A stretch of DNA of 15,453 nt from Limnohabitans sp. (GTDB lineage: Bacteria > Pseudomonadota > Gammaproteobacteria > Burkholderiales > Burkholderiaceae_C), in contig JAHECM010000051.1 of NCBI GenBank assembly GCA_024641725.1, positions 1 to 15,453 of the forward strand. The letters are read 5' to 3'. Made by a program: the position numbers and the translations under genes. Below, in pieces: positions 7,663 to 13,928 of the stretch. Position 1 is the stretch's first letter, and the number at the start of each line of letters is the position of its first letter. Below the pieces are notes generated by a model. The model worked only from the letters and a program-made list of their open reading frames with translations, ran no database searches and was not told where the DNA came from.

Positions 7663-8958
7663 TCACTTGGCGGCAGGCTTTTCGGCCTCTGTGGCGGCTT
7701 TGGGCGGCCCGTCTTTGGCACCGTCCTTGGCACCATCTTTGGGCGCGTCCTTCGGTGCGTCTTTGGCCCGCTCCACCACAGCCACGCCAGGGCGCACATT
7801 CTGTTTGCCGTCGGTGACGACCACATCGCCTGCCTCGACCCCCGTCACCACCGCATCTGCGCCCGAGGCGTAAACGATTTTGACGATTTTGGGCACGGCC
7901 TTGCCTTCTTTGACGGTGAACAGCACCGAGCCCCGCACACTTTGCACGATGGCGGCCTGCGGCACGACCAAGGCGTTGGGCAGATTTCTGACTTCCATGT
8001 CCACGTTGGCGAACAGGCCAGGCCAGAGTTTGTTGTCGGCGTTGTCAAAGACCGCCTTGAGCTTGATGGTGCCGGAGTTGGCGTCGATGGTGTTGTCCAC
8101 AAAGTCCAGACGCCCCACCATGGGTTTGGGCATTTCTGCGGTGGTGGCACTGACCCGGATGGCTGCAGACTTTTGGTAGGAGGAGAAAACACCGCCAAAT
8201 TCAGCTTGAGGAATGGTGAACGCAATCGCAATCGGGTGGAGCTTGACCACGTTCACCAAGGGCGTGACGTTGGCCTGAACAATGCTGCCCAACTGGGTAT
8301 TGATCGCCCCCAAACGGCCCGCAAAAGGCGCGGTCACGCGGGCGTATGAGACGGCCACTTGTGCGGCTTGCACCGCGGCCTTGTCCGAGGCCACGGCCGC
8401 AGACTGGGATTCAACCTGGAGCATGGCCGTGTCCACCGCAGCGGCAGAGACGAAATTTTTGGCCACCAGGTCTTGGCTGCGGGCCAATTGGCGCTTGGCG
8501 TCGTTCAGGGCCGCCTGGTCTTTGGCCAGTTGCGCCTGGGCTTTGAGCAAGTTGGCCTCATCGGTGCGCGCATCCAGTGTGAACAGCACGTCACCAGCTT
8601 TGACGAATTGACCTTCTTTGATGTGAACTTTGGTGATCACACCGGTCATTTGTGCGCGGATATCGACGTTGGCCAAGGAGACCACCGAACCCACGGCTTT
8701 GAGCGAGACCGGCACATTGCGGCTTGTGACGGTGACTGTGGAGACCGACACTGGCCCGGAGGCCACAGGGGCAGACGCCGGTGCTGCGGGAGCCGGTGCG
8801 GGGGAGTCCGTTGGAGCGGCAGGTGCAGAAGTTGCAGAAGGTGCTGATGAAGGCCCGACATCCGGGGTTTTGGAGCAAGCCAGCAGCGCCAACGCGCAGG
8901 CCCCTGTTAAGGCGAGTTTCAAGCTCCAAGCGGTGCACGCACTGTCATTGCCGTTCAT
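7663..8958 (-). CDS. Membrane-fusion (periplasmic adaptor) lipoprotein of RND efflux system, MdtA-like
   Basis: Adaptor that links the inner-membrane RND pump to an outer-membrane channel; 431 residues. A signal sequence (about 12-27) ends in lipobox LLAC, predicting a lipid-anchored Cys28. A Pro/Ala/Ser-rich linker (about 32-68) follows. The lipoyl-like halves are at about 97-130 (MTGVITKVHIKEGQFVKAGDVL) and 203-235 (ARVTAPFAGRLGAI), with an Ala/Gln/Lys-rich alpha-helical hairpin between them (about 134-200). The beta-barrel and membrane-proximal domains come after. The tail has five KD(A/G)(P/A) units (399-418) and ends Lys-rich. GGA about 10 bases before the ATG could bind the ribosome. 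E. coli MdtA has fewer hydrophilic repeats at this end (recalled). The RND gene follows in the same operon. No outer-membrane factor gene is nearby, so a TolC-like channel must be encoded elsewhere. Confidence 0.93.
   Translation of the reverse strand: MNGNDSACTAWSLKLALTGACALALLACSKTPDVGPSSAPSATSAPAAPTDSPAPAPAAPASAPVASGPVSVSTVTVTSRNVPVSLKAVGSVVSLANVDIRAQMTGVITKVHIKEGQFVKAGDVLFTLDARTDEANLLKAQAQLAKDQAALNDAKRQLARSQDLVAKNFVSAAAVDTAMLQVESQSAAVASDKAAVQAAQVAVSYARVTAPFAGRLGAINTQLGSIVQANVTPLVNVVKLHPIAIAFTIPQAEFGGVFSSYQKSAAIRVSATTAEMPKPMVGRLDFVDNTIDANSGTIKLKAVFDNADNKLWPGLFANVDMEVRNLPNALVVPQAAIVQSVRGSVLFTVKEGKAVPKIVKIVYASGADAVVTGVEAGDVVVTDGKQNVRPGVAVVERAKDAPKDAPKDGAKDGAKDGPPKAATEAEKPAAK
7705..7764 (-). 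repeat. Five 12-base tandem repeats coding KD(A/G)(P/A) in the adaptor tail
   Basis: Five consecutive four-codon units encode KDAP, KDAP, KDGA, KDGA, KDGP at residues 399-418 of the membrane-fusion lipoprotein. The codons differ slightly between units, so the repeat is diverged rather than freshly expanded. The charged, flexible tail would lie in the periplasm beyond the membrane-proximal domain. Repeat number could vary between strains by slippage. Confidence 0.75.
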
Positions 8959-8989
8959 TTTTCAATCCAATAGGGGGCTTTGGTCTGAC

Positions 8990-9023
8990 CCCGCATCTTG
9001 GGCAAACCGTGTCCAGATGCGGG
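8990..9023. promoter_or_regulatory. 9-bp inverted repeat in the efflux operon leader (possible operator)
   Basis: CCCGCATCT (8990-8998) and AGATGCGGG (9015-9023) are perfect inverted arms around 16 bases. The repeat sits between the predicted -10 box (9035-9040) and the start codon (8956-8958), roughly at +5 to +38 of the predicted transcript. There it could bind a repressor or fold as a leader hairpin. No T run follows on the minus strand, so it is not a simple terminator. No regulator gene adjoins the operon. The repeat is seen directly; its role is inferred. Confidence 0.5.
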
Positions 9024-9034
9024 CAAAAAACCAG

Positions 9035-9063
9035 TTTATGCGATGAATGTGTTTTTTTGTAAA
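9035..9063 (-). promoter_or_regulatory. Predicted sigma-70 promoter of the efflux operon
   Basis: On the minus strand, TTTACA (9058-9063) is a five-of-six match to the -35 box. CATAAA (9035-9040) is a four-of-six match to the -10 box, and the spacing is the ideal 17 bases. Transcription would begin near 9028, about 70 bases before the adaptor start codon. The flanks are A/T-rich in an otherwise GC-rich window. The promoter lies directly downstream of the predicted rnhA terminator, which makes the efflux genes an independent unit. Confidence 0.55.
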
Positions 9064-9069
9064 AGTGAC

Positions 9070-9088
9070 AAAAACGCGCTCCAAGCGC
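9070..9088 (-). terminator. Predicted intrinsic terminator of rnhA
   Basis: In the minus-strand transcript AGCGC-type arms (GCGCT at 9084-9088 and AGCGC at 9076-9080, read on minus) pair around a TGG loop. They are followed by G and then TTTTT (9070-9074). The stem is short (5 bp) but GC-rich, and a real T run follows. It stands about 46 bases after the rnhA stop and just before the efflux promoter. Confidence 0.5.
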
Positions 9089-9134
9089 CTGCAGGTCCCC
9101 GCAAGTCGGTGCACGGAGTTTGAAGAGCGCAAGC

Positions 9135-9587
9135 TCAGCGCCTCAGAACCTGCGCCACGCCTTGATTGGCCAGCGCATCGGCCCTTTCATTGCCGGGATC
9201 GCCCGCATGGCCTTTGACCCAATGCCATTCGATGCGGTGTCCCGAGGTGGACACCAAATGGTCCAGGGCCTGCCACAGCTCGACGTTTTTGACAGGCTCT
9301 TTAGAGGCGGTGCGCCATCCCTTGGCCTTCCAGCCGTGAATCCATTCCAAGATGCCTTTGCGCACGTACTGGCTGTCCAAGTAAAGCATCACATGGCAAG
9401 GCCGCTTGAGGGCTTTGAGCGCCTCGATGACCGCTGTCAGCTCCATGCGGTTGTTGGTGGTGTTGGGCTCGCCGCCAAAAAGTTCACGCACATGCGTGCC
9501 CGACTGCATGCGCACGCCCCAGCCGCCTGGGCCGGGGTTGCCTTTGCAGGCGCCATCGGTGTGGATGTCCACGGTGTTCAGTGTCAT
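9135..9587 (-). CDS. rnhA: Ribonuclease HI
   Basis: Cytoplasmic, Mg-dependent endonuclease that cuts the RNA strand of RNA-DNA hybrids, clearing R-loops and primers. Its 150 residues match the family. The start HTDGACKGNPGPGGWG (9-24) carries Asp11. TTNNRMELTAV gives Glu49, YLDSQYV gives Asp71, and the end block VKGHAGDPGNERADALA gives His127 and Asp137. Together these form the complete catalytic set. The basic-helix region GWKAKGWRTASKEPVKN (85-101) binds the hybrid. The ATG at 9587 lies 16 bases after the methyltransferase stop with no strong ribosome-binding site, so translation is probably coupled. In E. coli and many relatives the next gene is dnaQ; here it is the efflux operon instead. 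Confidence 0.97.
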   Translation of the reverse strand: MTLNTVDIHTDGACKGNPGPGGWGVRMQSGTHVRELFGGEPNTTNNRMELTAVIEALKALKRPCHVMLYLDSQYVRKGILEWIHGWKAKGWRTASKEPVKNVELWQALDHLVSTSGHRIEWHWVKGHAGDPGNERADALANQGVAQVLRR

Positions 9588-9603
9588 GTTCTAAAAAAGG
9601 GGT

Positions 9604-10374
9604 TCAGGGTCCAGGGACCTGCGGGATCACGAGAGAACGGGGCTTGGCCTCGACTGCACAAGCGGCGTCGGTGCGGGCAGCCGGGGCCACCACCGCAGCG
9701 GGCGATCGTACCGCGCGCCAGTTGCGCGCGGACAACAAGCGCCCGCCCGGCACCCGTTTGGTGGCCACGATCAGGTAGGCACTGCCTGACATCGGCGTCG
9801 CCAGGCTCCCCCCCTCAAAGCGGCTGAGCTGGACCTCAAAACCCAGCAAGCGAAGCCAATCGCGCAAACGGTGGTATCCAACCAGTTGGGCGGAGGGCTG
9901 GGATGGCTGGGGGGACTGCTGGCGCATCCATCGCCGCTGCCGCCAACCCCACCAGCTCAAAGGGTTGATCCCCGTGATGAACACCTGCCCCTCTGGGATC
10001 AGCACCCGCTCGACCTCGCGCAAACAGGCGTGCGGGTCGGCGGAGCGCTCCAGCGTGTGCGGCAACACCACCAAATCGAGCGAATCCGCCGGCCAAGGCC
10101 AGGCGCGGCTGTCCAGCCACAAGTCGGGCGCCCTGCCAGGCTCCGTTGGCGGCTCAAACTCGGTGCGAGCCACCCAGCGGTGCGGCATGCGGTTGGCGCG
10201 CAAAGCATCGAGCTCGGGCCAACCGACTTGCAAGGCGTGGTAGCCAAACACATCGGCCAGCAAAGCATCGGCCTGGGCCTGCTCCCAGACACGCAGGCGG
10301 CGGGCCGTGGGCGCACCCAGTCCTTGCAACCAAGGGCTGTCTGCGGGGGGGGTTTCTATAATCTCTGACGCCAT
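9604..10374 (-). CDS. YafS-like class I SAM-dependent methyltransferase
   Basis: Predicted methyltransferase of 256 residues from the ATG at 10374. An ATG at 10407 would add 11 residues but lacks a ribosome-binding site, whereas GGAAT lies about 10 bases before 10374. The segments FGYHALQVG (43-51), DSLDLVVLPHTLERSADPHACLRE (97-120) and RVLIPEGQVFITGINPLSWWG (123-143) fit the Methyltransf_11 fold and recall E. coli YafS, as does the location next to rnhA and gloB. The usual glycine-rich SAM loop is degenerate (LQVGW in place of a GxGxG motif). This also seems true of YafS, so activity is not certain. The C-terminal 35 residues are Ala/Pro/Arg-rich and probably disordered. Substrate unknown. 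It overlaps the gloB start by two bases on the other strand and is followed by rnhA. Confidence 0.85.
   Translation of the reverse strand: MASEIIETPPADSPWLQGLGAPTARRLRVWEQAQADALLADVFGYHALQVGWPELDALRANRMPHRWVARTEFEPPTEPGRAPDLWLDSRAWPWPADSLDLVVLPHTLERSADPHACLREVERVLIPEGQVFITGINPLSWWGWRQRRWMRQQSPQPSQPSAQLVGYHRLRDWLRLLGFEVQLSRFEGGSLATPMSGSAYLIVATKRVPGGRLLSARNWRAVRSPAAVVAPAARTDAACAVEAKPRSLVIPQVPGP
10357..10362 (+). promoter_or_regulatory. Consensus -10 box just upstream of gloB
   Basis: TATAAT is a perfect match to the sigma-70 -10 box and ends 10 bases before the gloB ATG. Transcription would start near 10369, leaving a leader of only a few bases, so the message could be leaderless or nearly so. 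No acceptable -35 is found 16-18 bases upstream; TTGCAA at 10324-10329 is too far. The bases also encode residues 5-6 (Ile-Ile) of the divergent methyltransferase, so the match may be chance. Confidence 0.4.
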
Positions 10375-11146
10375 GAATCTGATTCCACTGCCCGCATTCT
10401 CCGACAACTACATCTGGTTGTTGCACGACGAGCTGCGCCTGTTGGCGGTGGACCCGGGCGACGGTGCGGCGGTGCTGGCCTGGATGGCCCAACATCCGGG
10501 CCTGAAGCTCGAGCACATTTGGGTCACCCACCACCACGCAGACCACACGGGGGGCCTGTTGGCCTTGGTGCAAGCCACGGGTGCACAGGTGCATGGCCCC
10601 GCCCTCGAAAAACTGCCCGTCCAGCACCTGCCGGTGTCGGGAGGGCAAATCCTCCACTGGAACGGCTGGACCTGCGAGGTGATCGACGTGCCTGGCCACA
10701 CGGCGGGCCATGTGGCCTATTGGTGTCAGGCGGCCGGGCAAGCGCCCGTGCTGTTTTGTGGCGACACCTTGTTTTCGGGCGGTTGCGGTCGCTTGTTTGA
10801 AGGCACGCCCGCCCAAATGCTGCAATCGCTCGATCGCTTGGCCGCCCTGCCGGGAGACACCCGGGTGTGCTGCGCCCACGAGTACACGCTGTCAAACCTG
10901 AACTTCGCCCTGGCAGTGGAGCCCGGCAATGCCGATCTGCAAGCCTACGCCCAGCGCTGTGAGCGCCTGCGGGCCGAGCTGCAACCCACACTGCCAGTGG
11001 ATTTGTCCACCGAGCGCGCCATCAACCCCTTCTTGCGAAGCCGACTGCCGGCCCTGCGCAGCGCAGCCCAGCAACACACGCCGGGAGCGACGGACGAGGT
11101 GTCCGTCTTTGCCGCGCTTCGGCAATGGAAAAACGACTTTCGATGA
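10373..11146 (+). CDS. gloB: Hydroxyacylglutathione hydrolase (glyoxalase II)
   Basis: Metallo-beta-lactamase fold enzyme that hydrolyses S-D-lactoylglutathione to D-lactate and glutathione, the second step of methylglyoxal detoxification in the cytoplasm. Length is 257 residues, normal for bacteria. The start MNLIPLPAFSDNYIW is the family hallmark and fixes the ATG at 10373. Metal ligands are visible as THHHADH (His53, His55, Asp57, His58), His109 in PGHTAGH, Asp131 in FCGDTLFSGGCGRLFEG, and His169 in CCAHEYT. The C-terminal helical domain (about 175-257) that holds glutathione is present. An in-frame start at 10307 would run deep into the divergent methyltransferase gene and is rejected. 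The stop overlaps the mltD start as ATGA, so the two genes are translationally coupled. Confidence 0.97.
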   Translation: MNLIPLPAFSDNYIWLLHDELRLLAVDPGDGAAVLAWMAQHPGLKLEHIWVTHHHADHTGGLLALVQATGAQVHGPALEKLPVQHLPVSGGQILHWNGWTCEVIDVPGHTAGHVAYWCQAAGQAPVLFCGDTLFSGGCGRLFEGTPAQMLQSLDRLAALPGDTRVCCAHEYTLSNLNFALAVEPGNADLQAYAQRCERLRAELQPTLPVDLSTERAINPFLRSRLPALRSAAQQHTPGATDEVSVFAALRQWKNDFR

Positions 11147-12687
11147 ACCCCTTCAAACGCTTACCAGCCCGCTCACTGAAGCTGGGGCTCGCGCTGTGCG
11201 TCGCGCTTTGGCTCACTGCGTGCGCCAACCTGGCCCCTGCCACTTCGCCCTCTACTGCAGTGGCCGAGCCCGTTGCGAGCACCTCAGCGACCGCGCCTGT
11301 GGCCGAGCCTGGCACAAGCCATTTTGCCCAAGGCGATCTGCCCGTCTCGCTCAAACCGCGCGCCAGCTTGGGCCTGCTGCCCCCGCAAGACATTTGGGAG
11401 CGCATTCGCCGGGGCTTTGCCATGCCCGATCTGGACAATGAGCTGGTGCGTGACCGTGAGCAGTGGTATGCCACCCGGCCCGACTACATGCTGCGCATGA
11501 CCGAGCGCTCACGCCGCTACTTGTTCCACATTGTTGGGGAGCTGGAGCGCCGCAACATGCCCACCGAGCTGGCCTTGCTGCCTTTCATTGAGTCGGCCTT
11601 CAACCCCGAAGCGGTGTCTTCCGCCAAGGCCGCGGGCATGTGGCAGTTCATGCCCGCCACCGGCAAGTACTTTGACCTCAAGCAAAACATGTTCCGCGAC
11701 GAGCGACGCGACGTGCTCGAGTCCACCCGCGCCGCACTGGACTACCTGCAAAAGCTGTACGACATGTTTGGCGACTGGCACTTGGCGCTGGCCGCCTACA
11801 ACTGGGGTGAAGGCAGCGTGGGCAAAGCCCTGGCACGCAACAAAGCCTTGGGCAAAGCGCTGACCTACAGCGATCTGAACATGCCCAACGAGACCCGCTA
11901 CTACGTGCCCAAGCTGCAAGCCGTGAAGAACATCGTGGCGCAACCTGAGGCCTACAACGTTCAGTTGCCCTTGATCCGCAACCACCCGTATTTCAAGAGC
12001 GTGGCCATTGAACGGGACATCGACGTGGCCATTGCGGCCAAATTTGCCGACGTCAGCCTGGCCGACTTCAAGGCGCTGAATCCGTCGATGAGCCGCCCCG
12101 TGATTTTGGCGGCGGGTACACCGCAGGTCTTGCTGCCTTGGGACAACGCCGACACCTTCGAGCGCAACTTGCGAGAGCACGGCCGCCAGCCTCTGGCGAC
12201 ATGGACGGCCTGGGTGGCCCCTCGCACCATGAAAGCCGAAGAAGCCGCCCAGAGCGTGGACATGCCGGCGGATCTGTTGAGAGCGGCCAATGGCATCCCG
12301 GCCAAGATGCTGGTCAAAGCCGGCTCTACTTTGTTGGTTCACCGCAAAGGCGCACTCGACAAAGACGTGACCGAGCACATGGCCGACAACGCCCAACTGG
12401 CGCTGGCCCCCGAAGTGGTGCTCAAGCGCGTGTTGGTCACCGCTCGCAAAGGCGACAACTTGGCCATTTTGGCGGCACGCCACGGCGTGACAGCGGCCAA
12501 CATGGCCAGCTGGAACAGCATCAATGTGGTGAGTGCCCTCAAGCCCGGGCAATCCTTGGCGGTCTTCGTGCCCAGCCAAGCGGCGCGACCTGGCCCCAAA
12601 GCAGCCCCAGCTCGCCACCGTGGCAAAGTGGTGGCCAAAAACAGCCCCGCCAAATCGTCAAGCGCCCGACAAAAATCAAAACGCTGA
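11143..12687 (+). CDS. mltD: Membrane-bound lytic murein transglycosylase D with LysM domain
   Basis: Outer-membrane lipoprotein that cleaves peptidoglycan glycan strands to 1,6-anhydro products during cell-wall turnover. It has 514 residues from the ATG at 11143, whose bases overlap the gloB stop. An ATG at 11125 gives six more residues but has no ribosome-binding site. A signal sequence ends in lipobox LTAC (lipid-anchored Cys27). After a disordered linker comes the transglycosylase domain (about 100-260). LPFIESAFNP holds catalytic Glu150, followed by GMWQFMPATG (165-174) and AAYNWGEG (217-224), the family 1 signature. Two divergent LysM-like segments lie at about 283-332 and 363-402, and a clear LysM at about 431-478 (VTARKGDNLAILAARHG...LKPGQSL). 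The tail is strongly basic (Lys/Arg-rich), which could help bind the acidic wall. Confidence 0.95.
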   Translation: MNPFKRLPARSLKLGLALCVALWLTACANLAPATSPSTAVAEPVASTSATAPVAEPGTSHFAQGDLPVSLKPRASLGLLPPQDIWERIRRGFAMPDLDNELVRDREQWYATRPDYMLRMTERSRRYLFHIVGELERRNMPTELALLPFIESAFNPEAVSSAKAAGMWQFMPATGKYFDLKQNMFRDERRDVLESTRAALDYLQKLYDMFGDWHLALAAYNWGEGSVGKALARNKALGKALTYSDLNMPNETRYYVPKLQAVKNIVAQPEAYNVQLPLIRNHPYFKSVAIERDIDVAIAAKFADVSLADFKALNPSMSRPVILAAGTPQVLLPWDNADTFERNLREHGRQPLATWTAWVAPRTMKAEEAAQSVDMPADLLRAANGIPAKMLVKAGSTLLVHRKGALDKDVTEHMADNAQLALAPEVVLKRVLVTARKGDNLAILAARHGVTAANMASWNSINVVSALKPGQSLAVFVPSQAARPGPKAAPARHRGKVVAKNSPAKSSSARQKSKR

Positions 12688-12704
12688 GTCCACGGGGCAG
12701 CGCG

Positions 12705-12749
12705 CCGCCATGCGGGCGGGGCAAGTGCCTCAAGCGGCGATCAAGCCGC
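12705..12749. terminator. Hairpins between convergent mltD and substrate-binding protein genes
   Basis: Two short GC-rich stems lie between or at the converging gene ends. CCGCC (12705-12709) pairs with GGCGG (12715-12719) around ATGCG. GCGGC (12734-12738) pairs with GCCGC (12745-12749) around GATCAA and crosses the stop of the minus-strand gene. Neither is followed by a T run. The site is right for termination of both genes, but the support is modest. Confidence 0.3.
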
Positions 12750-13790
12750 GAAACGGCTTTTGGCCCGCAGGGCAAAGCGGTTGTCAAAGGTAGCCATCAG
12801 CCACGCCCGGCTGGTGGCCAAACGCCCCGTCAAGCGGGCTTGGGCCCGCCAGAGGTTGTGGACGGCGTCCTCTTGGATCACGCCGTCCAGCGCGTAGGAT
12901 TCGCGCAATTTTTCGAAGGCTCCCAAGTAGATGCCCCGGTCGTTCATCCAGTAAGCCGGGGGCACGGTCTTGAACAAATCGCTGGGCCCGGCGGTCTTGA
13001 GCCATTTCAGGGCGCGCACCACGCCATCGCTCAAGGCCTGAGCCACCGCCGGTTGGTGGAGCAAAAAATCCTCACTCGCCATCAGGCAAGCCCCCGGCAC
13101 CGCACCCCCCATCACCAAGGCGCTGCCTTGCAAGCTGCGCGCCTCGCCCACCATCACGATGTCGCCCTTTTGCTCCAACCAGTGCATCAGCGGGTCGGGG
13201 TTGCACAGGGCGTCGATGCTGCCTTCGCGCAGGGCTTCGACCACCGCCGGGGAGGCCCCGACCTCGACAAAATTCACATCCTCGGGCAACACCCCGTGGA
13301 GCAGCAGCCATTGGCTGGCCATGGCATGGGTGGACGAGCCCAGGGCACTGATGCCCACCCGACTGCCTTTGAGCTCGGCCAGTGAACGCAAGCGTCCCCG
13401 GCGACTGGCCACCCCCATGCTGACCTGGGGGGTGCGTCCCATCAAAGCAAACGCCTGGTGTTTGTGCCCCTGTTGCTTCAAGGTGAAGACGTGTTCAAAG
13501 GCTGCGGCCATCACCTCGGCCTTGCCCGAGAGCAGACTGGCCATGGCATGGCTGCCCGCTTCGTGGGGCAAAAAATCCACGCTCAGCCCAGCTTGGCGAA
13601 AAAAGCCCAACTGATCGGCCAGCGTCAAGGGCAATTGGTACAGGCTGTGCCGGGCCGCCAAGGCGATGCTGATGCGGGGCAAGCGGCTGGGGCTTGAACT
13701 GGGCTGGGGCGTCTGATTGGCGCGCGCAAGCAGCGGCCAGCAGCTTGCCGCTGAGGCCAGCGAGAGCCATTGCCTGCGCCGAACATCCAT
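12741..13790 (-). CDS. Orphan ABC-type substrate-binding protein (NMT1/SsuA-like)
   Basis: Predicted periplasmic binding protein of 349 residues from the family that captures sulfonates, nitrate, taurine or thiamine precursors. The N-terminus VRRRQWLSLASAA resembles a twin-arginine (Tat) signal (Arg5-Arg6-x-Trp-Leu), with likely cleavage after LARA (residue 24). The mature domain opens with SIALAARHSLYQLPLTLADQ (41-60), then LGFFRQAGLSVDF. The core LKGSRVGISALGSSTHAMA (140-158) and the segment around SIDALCNPDP (191-200) fit the two-lobed NMT1/OMPdc-like fold. No ABC permease or ATPase lies nearby, so the partner is elsewhere or the protein works in another uptake or sensing role. It lies 138 bases downstream of recR on the same strand. 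The ATG at 13790 has no strong ribosome-binding site. Ligand unknown. Confidence 0.85.
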   Translation of the reverse strand: MDVRRRQWLSLASAASCWPLLARANQTPQPSSSPSRLPRISIALAARHSLYQLPLTLADQLGFFRQAGLSVDFLPHEAGSHAMASLLSGKAEVMAAAFEHVFTLKQQGHKHQAFALMGRTPQVSMGVASRRGRLRSLAELKGSRVGISALGSSTHAMASQWLLLHGVLPEDVNFVEVGASPAVVEALREGSIDALCNPDPLMHWLEQKGDIVMVGEARSLQGSALVMGGAVPGACLMASEDFLLHQPAVAQALSDGVVRALKWLKTAGPSDLFKTVPPAYWMNDRGIYLGAFEKLRESYALDGVIQEDAVHNLWRAQARLTGRLATSRAWLMATFDNRFALRAKSRFAA

Positions 13791-13807
13791 GACACGCGCC
13801 CCATCTC

Positions 13808-13838
13808 AAAAAGTTGAACAAGCGCTCAGCTTAAGCGC
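13808..13838 (-). terminator. Weak candidate terminator after recR
   Basis: On the minus strand GCGCT and AGCGC (plus-strand positions 13834-13838 and 13822-13826) pair around a 7-base loop. A TTTTT run (13808-13812) comes nine bases after the stem. The stem is short and the T run is not adjacent, so termination would be inefficient and read-through into the binding-protein gene is possible. The remainder of the 138-base gap (13791-13928) includes the 8-base palindrome ATCCGGAT at 13866-13873 and no promoter I can support. Confidence 0.25.
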
Positions 13839-13928
13839 GGGCACGGCGGCGCGCATCGGGAATCATCCGGATCGGGTTTTCACGTAATGGATTGTGCGAA
13901 GCCGCTTGGGCCGCACCCGCGTCGAGCT

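Noticed and set aside
6659..7873. 404-codon plus-strand open frame across the pump and adaptor genes
   Set aside because: It crosses two well-supported minus-strand genes and has the same shadow composition, without a ribosome-binding site or family motifs.
11509..12618. 369-codon minus-strand frame antisense to mltD
   Set aside because: mltD shows full catalytic and LysM motifs. The antisense frame is a codon-bias shadow rich in His, Gly and Val.
12138..13385. 415-codon plus-strand frame spanning the end of mltD and the binding-protein gene
   Set aside because: It overlaps two real genes in other frames, and its composition (Arg/Gln/Gly/His) is that of an out-of-frame reading.
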